DNA of 64,000 nucleotides from Aldehydirespirator sp965204415 (GTDB taxonomy: Bacteria; Actinomycetota; Acidimicrobiia; Acidimicrobiales; Aldehydirespiratoraceae). The stretch lies in assembly GCA_965204415.1 (NCBI GenBank), contig CBDBEL010000001.1, forward strand, positions 248,001 to 312,000. The letters are read 5' to 3'. Within the stretch, counting starts at the first letter, position 1, and the number at the start of each line of letters is the position of its first letter. A model generated the notes under the pieces. The model saw nothing but the letters and a program-made list of their open reading frames with translations. It was not told where the DNA came from and searched no databases. A program made the position numbers and the translations under genes. Shown here piece after piece: positions 1 through 8,787 of the stretch.

Positions 1-1130
1 GCGTCGGCTAGGCGGGTGACTCCCTCAATCAGCAGGTCGGGGGCGGTGGCCAGCGAGACCCGCACGAAGCGGCCAGAGCCGGGGCCGAAGGTGTCCCCCG
101 GCACTGCCGCCACCTGCTTCTCCTTGAGCAGCCGGAGCGCGAAGTCCATGCCGGAGCTGCCGCTGCGGCTCACGTCGATCATCAGGTAGAAGGCGCCCCG
201 GGGCCGCACGTGGGGGATGTCCCGGCCGGTCAGGAACTCGGTGACGATGTCGCGCCGGTGCCGGTAGGCGTCGCGCATCTCGGCCACGCAGTCCTGCGGC
301 CCGGTCACCGCGGCCAGGGCCCCCATCTGCGCGGGGGCGTTCACGCATGACGTGATCGGCTCCTGGGCCCGCACGATCAGCGGCGACACGCCGGGCGGGA
401 CGACCAGGTAGCCCACCCGCCAGCCGGTCATGGCGTAGGTCTTGGAGAAGCTGAAGAAGGTGATCACCCGGCCGTCGGCGTCGAGCGGCGCGGCCGGCAC
501 GTACGGCTCGTCGAAGACGATCTCGTCGTAGACCTCGTCGGCGAACACCAGCAGGTCGTGCCGGCGGGCCAGCTCCATCAGGTCGGCCAGGGCGGCGGCA
601 TCAGTGACCGCGCCGGTCGGGTTGCCGGGAGAGTTGAGCATGATCGCCCGGGTGCGTTCGGTGATCAGCGGCTCCACATCGGCGGCCTGCGGGACCAGGC
701 CGTTCTCGGCCCTCAGCGGGAAGTGGACCGGGGTGATCTTCAGCAGTTGCATCATCTGGGCGTAGTTCGGCCAGCTCGGATCGCCCAGCAGCATCTCGGT
801 GCCCGGATCCACCAGAGACACCATGCTGCTGTAGATCCCGGCGACGGCACCAGAAGTGACCACGACCTGGTCGGCGGCGGCATCGATGCCGTTTCGCTCG
901 GTCACCTTGGCGGCCAGCGCCTCCCGCAGCGGCGGGATGCCGGCGTTGGCCGTGTACTTGGTGAAGCCGTCGAAAGCCGCCTTGGCCGCGGCCTCGCAGA
1001 CGTGGCGGGGCGTGTTGAAGTTGGGCTCTCCCGTCTCCAGGCGGATGGCGCCGTCGATGGCGTTGGCCATCTCCATGACCTCGCGGATGCCCGAGCGCGG
1101 CATGGACGCCATGGGCTGAGACGGCCTCAT
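1..1130 (-). CDS. PLP-dependent class I/II aminotransferase (3' end outside window)
   Basis: This is a fold-type I aminotransferase that transfers an amino group from an amino acid to a 2-oxo acid using pyridoxal phosphate in the cytoplasm. About 376 codons are visible and the C-terminus lies beyond the left edge. The PLP lysine is about Lys230 in SFSKTYAMTGWRVGY, and NSPGNPTG upstream is the cofactor-anchoring asparagine loop. The start is the ATG at 1130 (MRPSQPMASMPRSG); the internal ATG of MASMPRSG is an alternative. It lies 96 bp downstream of the OppF-type ATPase on the same strand, with an inverted repeat in the gap. The substrate cannot be read from the sequence; aspartate aminotransferase-like is the safest label. 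Confidence 0.9.
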   Translation of the reverse strand, partial: MRPSQPMASMPRSGIREVMEMANAIDGAIRLETGEPNFNTPRHVCEAAAKAAFDGFTKYTANAGIPPLREALAAKVTERNGIDAAADQVVVTSGAVAGIYSSMVSLVDPGTEMLLGDPSWPNYAQMMQLLKITPVHFPLRAENGLVPQAADVEPLITERTRAIMLNSPGNPTGAVTDAAALADLMELARRHDLLVFADEVYDEIVFDEPYVPAAPLDADGRVITFFSFSKTYAMTGWRVGYLVVPPGVSPLIVRAQEPITSCVNAPAQMGALAAVTGPQDCVAEMRDAYRHRRDIVTEFLTGRDIPHVRPRGAFYLMIDVSRSGSSGMDFALRLLKEKQVAAVPGDTFGPGSGRFVRVSLATAPDLLIEGVTRLAD

Positions 1131-1152
1131 CGGTTGACAGGTCGCTCGCAGG

Positions 1153-1203
1153 CGTTCTGTTTGCGATTATTGGCAACTGTCGCCGATTTCTGCGAACAGA
1201 ACG
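1153..1203. repeat. 12-bp inverted repeat between ATPase and aminotransferase genes
   Basis: CGTTCTGTTTGC (1153-1164) faces GCGAACAGAACG (1192-1203), pairing at 11 of 12 positions around a 27-nt, locally AT-richer centre. It lies just upstream of the aminotransferase start and just after the ATPase stop. It could be a regulator site or an intercistronic hairpin; nothing visible decides which. Confidence 0.5.
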
Positions 1204-1226
1204 AGGGCGAGGCGGCAGCGGGCATG

Positions 1227-2321
<1,095 letters not shown>

Positions 2322-2373
2322 CGGCGCGATGGTACTGTCTCGCCCTGACCAGTGAGAAAAGGAGCGGTCAACC

Positions 2374-2910
2374 ATGAGCAGTTTCAGAGGCGACCTGGGC
2401 GGGCTGACCGCCGAGGAGATGGAGGAGTTCCTAGCGGGCAACGCGGTGGCACGCCTGGCCACTCTCAAGCCCGACGGGTCGCCCTACGTGATGCCGGTCT
2501 GGTACCAGTGGGACGGCGAGGCGCTCTACTTCGTGGGCCGGCAGCGGGCCCTGTGGTGCGAGTACATCAAGGCCGACGGCCGGGTCAGCGTGGTCATCGA
2601 CGCTCCCCACAGCGACCCCGACGAGTCGGGCCAGTCGATGGAGATCCCCAAGGTGTACATGGAGGGCGTCGCCACCGTCGAGGAGGAGCCCAACATCGGG
2701 GGCCGCTGGGTGCAGGTAGCCGAGCAGATGTCGTACCGGTACCTGGGCCCGAACGGGCCGACGTACCTGGTGTCCACCCTCCAGCAGCCGCGCTGGCTCA
2801 TCAAGCTGGTGCCGACCGACGTCAAGACCTGGAAGGGCGTGGGCTGGGCCCGGCGCTACTGGGTGCAGGAGAGCGGGGGCCCCACCTACGAGGAGGCCCA
2901 CAGCACCTGA
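2374..2910 (+). CDS. Pyridoxamine 5'-phosphate oxidase-like FMN/F420-binding split-barrel protein
   Basis: This is a 178-residue split beta-barrel protein of the PPOX/F420-dependent oxidoreductase superfamily. The N-terminal pattern FLAGNAVARLATLKPDGSP followed by MPVWYQWDGEALYF is typical of the cofactor-binding barrel. An AAAAGGAG ribosome site precedes the ATG. The likely role is FMN- or F420-linked reduction of a small molecule; the cofactor and substrate cannot be assigned. Its TGA stop (2908-2910) is in the same reading frame as the following SDR, with no other stop between the two domains. Confidence 0.85.
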   Translation: MSSFRGDLGGLTAEEMEEFLAGNAVARLATLKPDGSPYVMPVWYQWDGEALYFVGRQRALWCEYIKADGRVSVVIDAPHSDPDESGQSMEIPKVYMEGVATVEEEPNIGGRWVQVAEQMSYRYLGPNGPTYLVSTLQQPRWLIKLVPTDVKTWKGVGWARRYWVQESGGPTYEEAHST

Positions 2911-2952
2911 TCCGCCCGGCCCGGCCCGGCCTCGACCGCAGGGAGGTCCCCG

Positions 2953-3726
2953 GCGCCCAACCCGCTCGACCTGTTCCGCCTCGACGGACGCGCCGCTCTG
3001 ATAACGGGCGGATCCCGCGGCCTCGGCGCGGTCATGGCCGAGGCCCTGAGCTACGCCGGGGCGCGGGTGGCGGTGACCAGCCGCAGCCTCGCCGACGCTG
3101 AGGCCAAGGCGAGCGAGATCGCCTCGGTGACCGGCGCCGAGACGCTGGGCGTGGAGATGGAGGCCACCGACACCGGCGCCGTCGAGGAGGCCGTGGCCCG
3201 CGTCGTGGAGCGCTTCGGCGGCCTCGACATCCTGGTCAACAACGCCGGCATCCTGGTGCGGGGCGCCATCGGCGACCTCGAGCGGGGCGAGTTCGAGGAG
3301 TCCCTGGCCGTGAACGTGACCGGCCCGTGGCTGGCCTGCCGGGCCGCGGGCCCGCACCTGTGGGAGTCCGGGCACGGCCGGGTGATCAACGTGTCGTCGA
3401 CGTTCGGCCTGGTGGCCGCGCCCGACCGCACCGCCTACACGTCCTCCAAGGGCGCCGTCGTGCAGCTGACCAGGGCCCTGGCCATGGAGTGGGCGCCGCG
3501 CGGGGTGAACGTGAACGCCATCGCGCCCGGGCCGTTCCTGACCGAGATGAACGTGGCCCATGAGCACAGCGAGCACAGCGTGAGGGTGATCGGCCAGGAG
3601 GTGGCCTTGCGCCGCTGGGGCGAGATGCACGAGATCGCCGGAGCCGCCGTCTACCTGGCCTCGGACGCGTCGTCGTACGTGACCGGCTCGGTCCTGACCG
3701 TCGACGGCGGCTGGACCGCGCACTAG
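2953..3726 (+). CDS. Short-chain dehydrogenase/reductase without a canonical start codon
   Basis: This classical SDR is an NAD(P)-dependent alcohol/sugar dehydrogenase. The cofactor motif TGGSRGLG is encoded at about 3003-3026; further on are LVNNAGI, a catalytic Ser in INVSSTFG and the YTSSK active site. The SDR homology (NPLDLFRLDGR) begins at about 2959, but between the upstream TGA (2908) and the ATG at 3034 there is no ATG, GTG or TTG in frame. Starting at 3034 would remove the nucleotide-binding motif. A GGGAGG ribosome site at 2941-2946 points to initiation near 2950-2955, where the codons are CCG and GCG. The listed start is therefore an estimate: a lost start codon, a sequencing error, or readthrough from the upstream gene are possible. 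Confidence 0.75.
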   Translation, partial: APNPLDLFRLDGRAALITGGSRGLGAVMAEALSYAGARVAVTSRSLADAEAKASEIASVTGAETLGVEMEATDTGAVEEAVARVVERFGGLDILVNNAGILVRGAIGDLERGEFEESLAVNVTGPWLACRAAGPHLWESGHGRVINVSSTFGLVAAPDRTAYTSSKGAVVQLTRALAMEWAPRGVNVNAIAPGPFLTEMNVAHEHSEHSVRVIGQEVALRRWGEMHEIAGAAVYLASDASSYVTGSVLTVDGGWTAH

Positions 3727-3761
3727 CTCTCCGATCGGCCTCCTCTGGCCGGGCTGCCGAC

Positions 3762-3790
3762 TTTACGCATTATTCGGAACGATCTATTGT
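3762..3790 (+). promoter_or_regulatory. Candidate sigma-70-type promoter for the sugar ABC importer
   Basis: TTTACG (3762-3767) and TATTGT (3785-3790) are separated by exactly 17 nt in an AT-rich island inside otherwise GC-rich DNA. They lie 60 nt upstream of the ATG of the solute-binding lipoprotein, matching a housekeeping -35/-10 arrangement. Confidence 0.6.
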
Positions 3791-3849
3791 TGTGGCAGTC
3801 GGGACGCGCCTGTCCCGCGTCTGGGGGAAGCGACTCGGAGGAGGGAGCT

Positions 3850-5298
3850 ATGACCCGCCACAACGACATGGACCGCCGGAAGTTCTTGAAGCTCACTGGA
3901 GGTGGTTTGGGCGCGGCTGCCTTCCTGGCGGCCTGCGGCGACGATGAAGAGCCCGCGGCCGCGCCCACCACAACCGCGGCCGCCGCGGCCACCACGACCA
4001 CCGCGGCTGCTGCCACCACCACCGCGGCGCCCGCAACCACCGCGGCCGCCGCGCCCGAGTTGAGCGGCTCCCTGCGGTGGGCCGCCATGACGCTGCCGGG
4101 TCTGCCCTACCTCGACGAGGTCCAGCCGACCATCGACTCGTTCACCGCGCTGCATCCGGGCGTGTCCATCGAGATGGAGGAGATTGCGCCCGACGGATAC
4201 ACCGAGAAACTGGTGGCCTACAAGGCCGTCAACAACATGCCCGACTTGTTCTTCAGCCACAACGGCTGGGTCGACCTGTTCGCCCAGCAAGGCGTGACGC
4301 TGGACATGCGGCCCTACCTGGAGGTCGACGATGACCTCAACGTCGACGCGTGGTACCCGTCGATGCTGCAGGTCTGCTCCACGGTGGCCCTGGGCGACCA
4401 GGCCGCCGGCGAGATGCACTGCCAGGGCATGAGCGCCGACGTGAGCACCTTCTTCTACAACATCCCGATGCTGGAGGCGGCCGGCCTCGAGCTTCCTGGA
4501 GACGGCTTCACGTGGGACGACATGGCCGAGTACGCCCGGGTGCTAACCACCGGCGACGTGATCGGCTACGCGCCCGCGCCCGACAACCCGGACAACGCCC
4601 ACGGACCCATCGGGGCCTTCGGCGGGGACTACCTCGACGAAGAGGCCCAGGTCATGCTGATCGACGACAACTTCAGGGCCGGGCTGCGAGCCATTTGGGA
4701 TCCGGTCATCGAAGGGGTGTTCGCCACTCCCGAACAGGTCACCGCGGCCGGCGGCCCGCACGACGGCTTCATCGGCGGCCGGTTCGCCATGGTCAGGGGA
4801 GCGGTGTGGTCGGTCCCCGCCCTGCGGGCCGCCGAGTTCGAGTGGGACGTGCACATCCTGCCCGAGGGCACCCACGGGTCCCGGGCCGGCGGCGGCACCG
4901 CCGGCTGGGGCGTGAGCGCCCAGACCGAGCACCCCGACATCGTCTGGGAGCTCATCAAGCACATCTACGGGCCCGCCTACGTGCCCTGGATGGAGGGCGG
5001 CGCAGTGGTGCCCCCGCTGAAGCGCTACGCCGACGACCCGAGGTGGCGCCAGCCACCGCCCAACAACCACCAGGCGTTCATCGACGCGGCTGGCACCATC
5101 ATCATCAGCCCCATCGGCGGGCCCTTCGACAGCGCAGGCGGCATCCACTACGCAGAGTTCGCCGGAGCGTTCCGGCGCTACGTCATCGAGGGCCAGTCCA
5201 TGGACGACGCGCTCGCGCCCTACGAGGAGAACATGAACGCGGCGCTGGCCGAGAGCCCGGCCGTGCGGCGCGACATCCCCATCGAAGTCCCCGGCTGA
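3850..5298 (+). CDS. Sugar ABC transporter solute-binding lipoprotein (family 1), Tat signal
   Basis: This 482-residue extracytoplasmic receptor would deliver sugar to the two permeases that follow. The N-terminus has a twin-arginine motif (DRRKFLK, residues 8-14) and a lipobox FLAAC with the lipidated Cys at about 29, so it is probably exported folded by Tat and anchored in the membrane. A low-complexity Ala/Thr linker (about 35-70) separates the anchor from the binding domain, which carries family features such as EKLVAYKAVNNMPDLFF. The start is chosen by GGAGGAGGGAGCT immediately upstream of ATG 3850. The ligand is unknown; neighbouring rhamnose genes suggest a rhamnose-containing oligosaccharide. 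Confidence 0.92.
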   Translation: MTRHNDMDRRKFLKLTGGGLGAAAFLAACGDDEEPAAAPTTTAAAAATTTTAAAATTTAAPATTAAAAPELSGSLRWAAMTLPGLPYLDEVQPTIDSFTALHPGVSIEMEEIAPDGYTEKLVAYKAVNNMPDLFFSHNGWVDLFAQQGVTLDMRPYLEVDDDLNVDAWYPSMLQVCSTVALGDQAAGEMHCQGMSADVSTFFYNIPMLEAAGLELPGDGFTWDDMAEYARVLTTGDVIGYAPAPDNPDNAHGPIGAFGGDYLDEEAQVMLIDDNFRAGLRAIWDPVIEGVFATPEQVTAAGGPHDGFIGGRFAMVRGAVWSVPALRAAEFEWDVHILPEGTHGSRAGGGTAGWGVSAQTEHPDIVWELIKHIYGPAYVPWMEGGAVVPPLKRYADDPRWRQPPPNNHQAFIDAAGTIIISPIGGPFDSAGGIHYAEFAGAFRRYVIEGQSMDDALAPYEENMNAALAESPAVRRDIPIEVPG

Positions 5299-5372
5299 GG
5301 CAACTCAAGCCGCTGGCACCCTCGACCGCGCCCTGACGGCGCAGCCATCGGGCAGCCAGTAACTTCCTGGCC

Positions 5373-6359
5373 ATGGCGCTGACGCGAAGACCGCGCGCCG
5401 GCTTCATGCCGACCAGCATCGAGGTTGCACCCTCCATCGGCGGCGACGTTGCGACCGAGCCGCCGCCCAAGCACCGCGGCCTGAGTTGGCGCGGCCAGGA
5501 GCGGCTGGCGGGCTACCTACTGGCGGCCCCGGCGTTGCTGATGTTCGGCGTGTTCCTGCTGGGCCCGCTGGTGTACGGCGCCTATCTCAGCCTCACCGAC
5601 CGGAACCTGCTGGCCGACACCAGCTTCATCTGGTTCGAGAACTACGCCAACCTGCACCACGATCCGCTGTTCTTCAAATCCCTGCGGTTCACCGGCCTGC
5701 TGTTCATCGAGGTCACCCCGCTGGCCATCCTGATCGCCTTCGTCTTCGCCAGCCTCCTCAACCAGCGGCTCCGGGGCACCAGCCTGTTCCGGCTGGCGTA
5801 CTTTCTGCCCTTGGTGGCGTCGGGGGTGGCGGTGGCCACCATGTGGCGGTTCGTGTTCACCAGCGACGGCCTGTTCAACACGTTCCTGAGCTTCTTCATC
5901 GACACCGACACTCCCTACCTGGTGCTTCCCCAGTGGGCGCCCCACGTGGTGGCGGTCATCCTGCTGTGGTCGCTGATTCCGCTCAACACCGTGTTCTACA
6001 TGGCCGCGCTGCAGACCGTCCCCCGCGAGCAGCTCGACGCGGCCATCGTGGACGGTGCCAGCGCCTGGCAGAAGGCCCGTTACGTCACCTGGCCGCTGTG
6101 TGCGCCGACGACGTTCCTGCTAGTGATCCTGAATCTGTCCATCACCAGCGTCGGATCGTGGGACATCCTCAACGTGCTCACCGGCGGAGGGCCCGAGTTC
6201 AGCACCACCACCACCGCCTATCTCCTGTACCTCCGGGCCTTCAGGGGACAGTTCGAGATCGGGTTCGGCTCGGCCATGGGTGTAGCCCTGACCGCCATCC
6301 TGCTGCTGCTCACCTTCGGGGTGTTCAAGGCCCAGAAGCGATGGAGCCACTACGGATGA
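5373..6359 (+). CDS. Sugar ABC transporter permease (MalF/UgpA type)
   Basis: This 328-residue inner-membrane permease has a soluble N-terminus of about 45 residues and then six predicted hydrophobic segments beginning at GYLLAAPALLMFGVFL. The EAA-type cytoplasmic loop that docks the ATPase is seen near REQLDAAIVDGASAWQKARY. It is followed with a 4-bp ATGA overlap by the second permease, so the two are translationally coupled. No ATPase is encoded here, so a shared MsmK/UgpC-type ATPase elsewhere is probably used. The N-terminal start has no obvious ribosome site; the ATG at 5406 is an alternative. Confidence 0.92.
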   Translation: MALTRRPRAGFMPTSIEVAPSIGGDVATEPPPKHRGLSWRGQERLAGYLLAAPALLMFGVFLLGPLVYGAYLSLTDRNLLADTSFIWFENYANLHHDPLFFKSLRFTGLLFIEVTPLAILIAFVFASLLNQRLRGTSLFRLAYFLPLVASGVAVATMWRFVFTSDGLFNTFLSFFIDTDTPYLVLPQWAPHVVAVILLWSLIPLNTVFYMAALQTVPREQLDAAIVDGASAWQKARYVTWPLCAPTTFLLVILNLSITSVGSWDILNVLTGGGPEFSTTTTAYLLYLRAFRGQFEIGFGSAMGVALTAILLLLTFGVFKAQKRWSHYG

Positions 6360-7201
6360 ACGCTCTCATCAGGCATCGGGGCCGGATCGCGGTCTACCTG
6401 GTACTGACCCTCGGGGCGGTGGTGATGGTCACGCCGTTCATCTTCAACCTGTCGAAGTCGCTGCAGACCGCCCCCCAGACCTTCGCCTTCCCCTTCGAGT
6501 GGATCCCGGACCCGTTCACCTGGTTCAACTACGTGGAGGCTTATGAGAAGATCGGAGCCCGGGCCTTCTTCAACAGCGCGCTGCTGACCGTGGCCGTGGT
6601 CTGCGGGCAGACGATCCTGGGAATGATGGCCGGGTTCGCCTTCAGCACCCTGCGCTTCCCGCTGCGCGACTCGCTGCTGCTGCTGATCATCGGAGGCCTG
6701 CTGGTTCCCTTCCACGTGATCATGATCCCGCTGTTCATGTTCGTCTTCGAGATCGGCTGGCTCGACACCTACTGGGGGCTGATCATTCCCATCGTGGCCT
6801 ACACCGACGTCGCGGTGTTCATGTTCCGGCAGTTCTTCCGGACGGTGCCCAGATCAATCTACGAGGCCGGGATCCTCGACGGCGCCGGGCCGATCCGCGT
6901 CTTCCGCAGCCTGTACGCGCCGCTGGCCGGGCCCACCGTGGCCGCCTTCGTGATCGTCTCGTTCCTGGCCGGGTGGAACCTGTACGCCTGGCCCTTCCTG
7001 GCGGTGGCCGACCCCGACCTGCGGGTGGTGACCCTTCAGCTCGGCATCGCGGGTGGCACCTTCAACGCGAGCTCCAGCCCGCTGAGGCCGGAGATCCTGG
7101 CGGCCATGTCGCTGCTGTCGATGGTCCCGGTGATGGCGGTGTTCATGTTCATGCAGCGCCGCTTCGTGGAGAGCATGGCCCGATCGGGCATGACCGGATG
7201 A
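6356..7201 (+). CDS. Sugar ABC transporter permease (MalG/UgpE type)
   Basis: This 281-residue second permease subunit has predicted membrane segments starting at IAVYLVLTLGAVVMVTPF. The EAA loop is RSIYEAGILDGAGPIRVF at about residues 165-185. It begins inside the stop codon of the first permease (ATGA). The fixed order binding protein, MalF type, MalG type defines a carbohydrate-uptake-transporter-1 system missing only its ATPase. The C-terminal FMQRRFVESMARSGMTG is typical of MalG-like proteins. Confidence 0.93.
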   Translation: MNALIRHRGRIAVYLVLTLGAVVMVTPFIFNLSKSLQTAPQTFAFPFEWIPDPFTWFNYVEAYEKIGARAFFNSALLTVAVVCGQTILGMMAGFAFSTLRFPLRDSLLLLIIGGLLVPFHVIMIPLFMFVFEIGWLDTYWGLIIPIVAYTDVAVFMFRQFFRTVPRSIYEAGILDGAGPIRVFRSLYAPLAGPTVAAFVIVSFLAGWNLYAWPFLAVADPDLRVVTLQLGIAGGTFNASSSPLRPEILAAMSLLSMVPVMAVFMFMQRRFVESMARSGMTG

Positions 7202-7229
7202 GCGCGCCCCCAGCCGAGAGGACAACATC

Positions 7230-7538
7230 ATGAGCCGCGAGGCGTTCGCTCTGGAGATCCGGCCCGACAAGGTCGCCGACTACGTGGAGGCCCACCGCCA
7301 GGTGTGGCCCGAGGTGCTCGAAGCCACTAGGAGGGCCGGTATCCGCAACTTCACCATCTTCCTGCACAACAACATCGCCTTCGGCTACTTCGAGTGCGAC
7401 GACCCGGCCGCGGCCAACGCGGTGCTGGCCTCCGACCCCGACTGCATCCGGTGGGAGGACTGGATGGCGGAGTTCCTGTCCGACCGGGTGCCCGCCGACG
7501 GCGCGCCCGCGCTCACCGAGATATTCCGGTTCGATTGA
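7230..7538 (+). CDS. rhaM: L-rhamnose mutarotase
   Basis: This 102-residue ferredoxin-like-fold protein interconverts alpha and beta anomers of L-rhamnose (RhaM/YiiL family, usually about 104 residues). Family features are EIRPDKVADYVEAHRQVWPEV at the N-terminus (the catalytic-site His is in EAHRQVWPE), then NFTIFLHNN, AFGYFECDD and a C-terminal RWEDWMAEFL. A GAGAGGA site lies ahead of the ATG. It directly follows the importer, which makes L-rhamnose or a related 6-deoxyhexose the most likely imported sugar. Members are sometimes assigned to L-fucose mutarotases, so the exact sugar is inferred. Confidence 0.88.
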   Translation: MSREAFALEIRPDKVADYVEAHRQVWPEVLEATRRAGIRNFTIFLHNNIAFGYFECDDPAAANAVLASDPDCIRWEDWMAEFLSDRVPADGAPALTEIFRFD

Positions 7539-7575
7539 TCCCGATGCGCCCGCCGACCGAACCCGAGACCCGCCG

Positions 7576-8484
7576 GTGAAGGTTTCCGGTCCGCTCACCG
7601 AGTCGACGGGCATCGACCTGACCGGCGACGAGGCCCGCCGCCGCCTGGCCCGCGACGGCTACCTGTTCCTGAGAGGCTTCCTGCCACCCCAGGACGTGGC
7701 CGCGGTCGAGGAGGCGATCGGCGAGGCGGTGGCGGCCGCTGGAGGCTGGCTCGCCGAGGGCACCGACCCGGCCGACTGGATCGCGGGCCCGTCGGTGGCG
7801 TCCGAGGGCTACGACGATCCCGACTTCTGGGCCATGTACCGCAGGGTGCAGAGCATCCAGAGCTTCCACGAGTTCGCCCACCACCCGCGCATCATCTCGG
7901 CGATCGAGGGACTGCTCACCGACGAGGCCTTCGTCCACTCCAACCATGTCGCCAGGGTGGTGGGCCCGTCGGCCCGGATCGAGCCCACCCACATCCATCA
8001 GGACTGGCGACCCATCCAGGGCGCGGCCGACACCCTCACGGTGTGGATACCGCTGGCCGACATACCCCCTCCGCTGGGAGGGCTGCGCATCCTGGAGGGC
8101 TCCCAGCACGGGGGCGTGGTGCCCTACGACCCACAGACCGAGTCCATCCTCATCGACGATCACGACCCGCGCTGGCGCAGCGCCTCCTACCAGCGAGGCG
8201 ACGTCCTCATCTTCCACAGCCTCACCGTCCACGCCGGCACCCCCAACACCACCGACCGGCTGAGAAGATCCTGCGAGTTCCGCTACCAGCGGATCAGCGA
8301 CCCCGCAGTGGTGTCCACCGTGACCCTCCCCCACTGGCATCCCTCCGTCGACTGGCCCGAGCTGACCGAGGGATGGACCTCGCAGGCGTCCATCCAAGTG
8401 CCCGACTTCACCGCGTTCGAGCAGCTCGACGACACCGCGCCCAACCTGCCCACCCCACCGTCCCGCCTGCTCGGAACCGCCTGA
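7576..8484 (+). CDS. Phytanoyl-CoA dioxygenase (PhyH) family Fe(II)/2-oxoglutarate oxygenase
   Basis: This 302-residue non-haem iron oxygenase of the cupin-like PhyH family oxidises a substrate at the expense of 2-oxoglutarate. The facial triad is intact: His141 and Asp143 in HIHQDW and a distal His219 in SLTVHAG, with the 2-oxoglutarate-binding Arg near 230. The start is a GTG at 7576; no strong ribosome site is visible. It is the last plus-strand gene of the importer cluster, 37 bp after rhaM. The substrate is unknown. Confidence 0.88.
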   Translation: MKVSGPLTESTGIDLTGDEARRRLARDGYLFLRGFLPPQDVAAVEEAIGEAVAAAGGWLAEGTDPADWIAGPSVASEGYDDPDFWAMYRRVQSIQSFHEFAHHPRIISAIEGLLTDEAFVHSNHVARVVGPSARIEPTHIHQDWRPIQGAADTLTVWIPLADIPPPLGGLRILEGSQHGGVVPYDPQTESILIDDHDPRWRSASYQRGDVLIFHSLTVHAGTPNTTDRLRRSCEFRYQRISDPAVVSTVTLPHWHPSVDWPELTEGWTSQASIQVPDFTAFEQLDDTAPNLPTPPSRLLGTA

Positions 8485-8787
8485 GGCCGTAAGAGTTGAA
8501 GGCTGAACGACGGCGCACCGCTCGATCCAGGACTCAGCTATACTCTGAAACACCTGCAAGCGACCGACGAAGAGTCCGTCTCGGAGCAAGACCGAGTCGC
8601 TTACAAAAATGGGAGACCCAGGTTCGAGTCCTGGCACCGCCACAGGGCGGTGTAGCTCAATAGGAAGAGCACCCAATTTTCCATTGGTGAACCGCTCAAA
8701 GGACCCGTTCGGCCAATGCGAGTTGCGGTCTTGAGTTTGTGGATGCGCCTTCTGGTCGCGATTAGGCGCGCCGGCCCCATGAGAACG
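8485..8787 (+). other. Structured non-coding region flanking the permuted tRNA
   Basis: This stretch between the PhyH gene and the convergent HEPN-like gene holds no credible protein gene. Upstream of the tRNA halves GGACTC (8530-8535) can pair with GAGTCC (8572-8577), followed by a hairpin CTCGG/CCGAG (8580-8584/8592-8596). Downstream, CAAT/ATTG around 8674-8686 and CTC/GAG with GGACC/GGTCT (8695-8735) can also pair. GAGTCGCTTAC (8594-8604) can pair with GTGAACCGCTC (8687-8697) at 9 of 11 positions counting two G-U pairs, which would bring the two ends of the split anticodon region together. The pairings were drawn by hand and compete with each other. Confidence 0.4.
8605..8680 (+). tRNA. 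Circularly permuted tRNA-like gene (3' half before 5' half)
   Basis: The 3' half comes first: variable nucleotides AGAC, T-stem CCAGG/CCTGG (8618-8622/8630-8634) around loop TTCGAGT, then acceptor strand CACCGCC (8635-8641) and A8642 as discriminator. After CAG (8643-8645) the 5' half follows: acceptor strand GGCGGTG (8646-8652), T8, A9, D-stem GCTC/GAGC with GG in the loop, then CCCA and TTTT. The acceptor pairs 7/7, D-stem 4/4 and T-stem 5/5, and CCCA (8672-8675) pairs with TGGG (8610-8613), next to one A-A mismatch. The anticodon depends on where the halves join: CAA, UAA, UUA or UUC are possible, so identity is not assigned. The short variable loop argues against leucine. A scar from two tandem tRNA copies is the main alternative. 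Confidence 0.65.

Noticed and set aside
3955..4060. Ala/Thr-coding trinucleotide repeats as a possible minisatellite
   Set aside because: They are an in-frame linker of a lipoprotein with varied codons; such linkers are ordinary in actinobacteria.
8605..8680. Two ordinary adjacent tRNA genes
   Set aside because: Neither half has its own partner arms: no T-arm follows the D-arm and no D-arm precedes the T-arm, while the two halves complement each other exactly.
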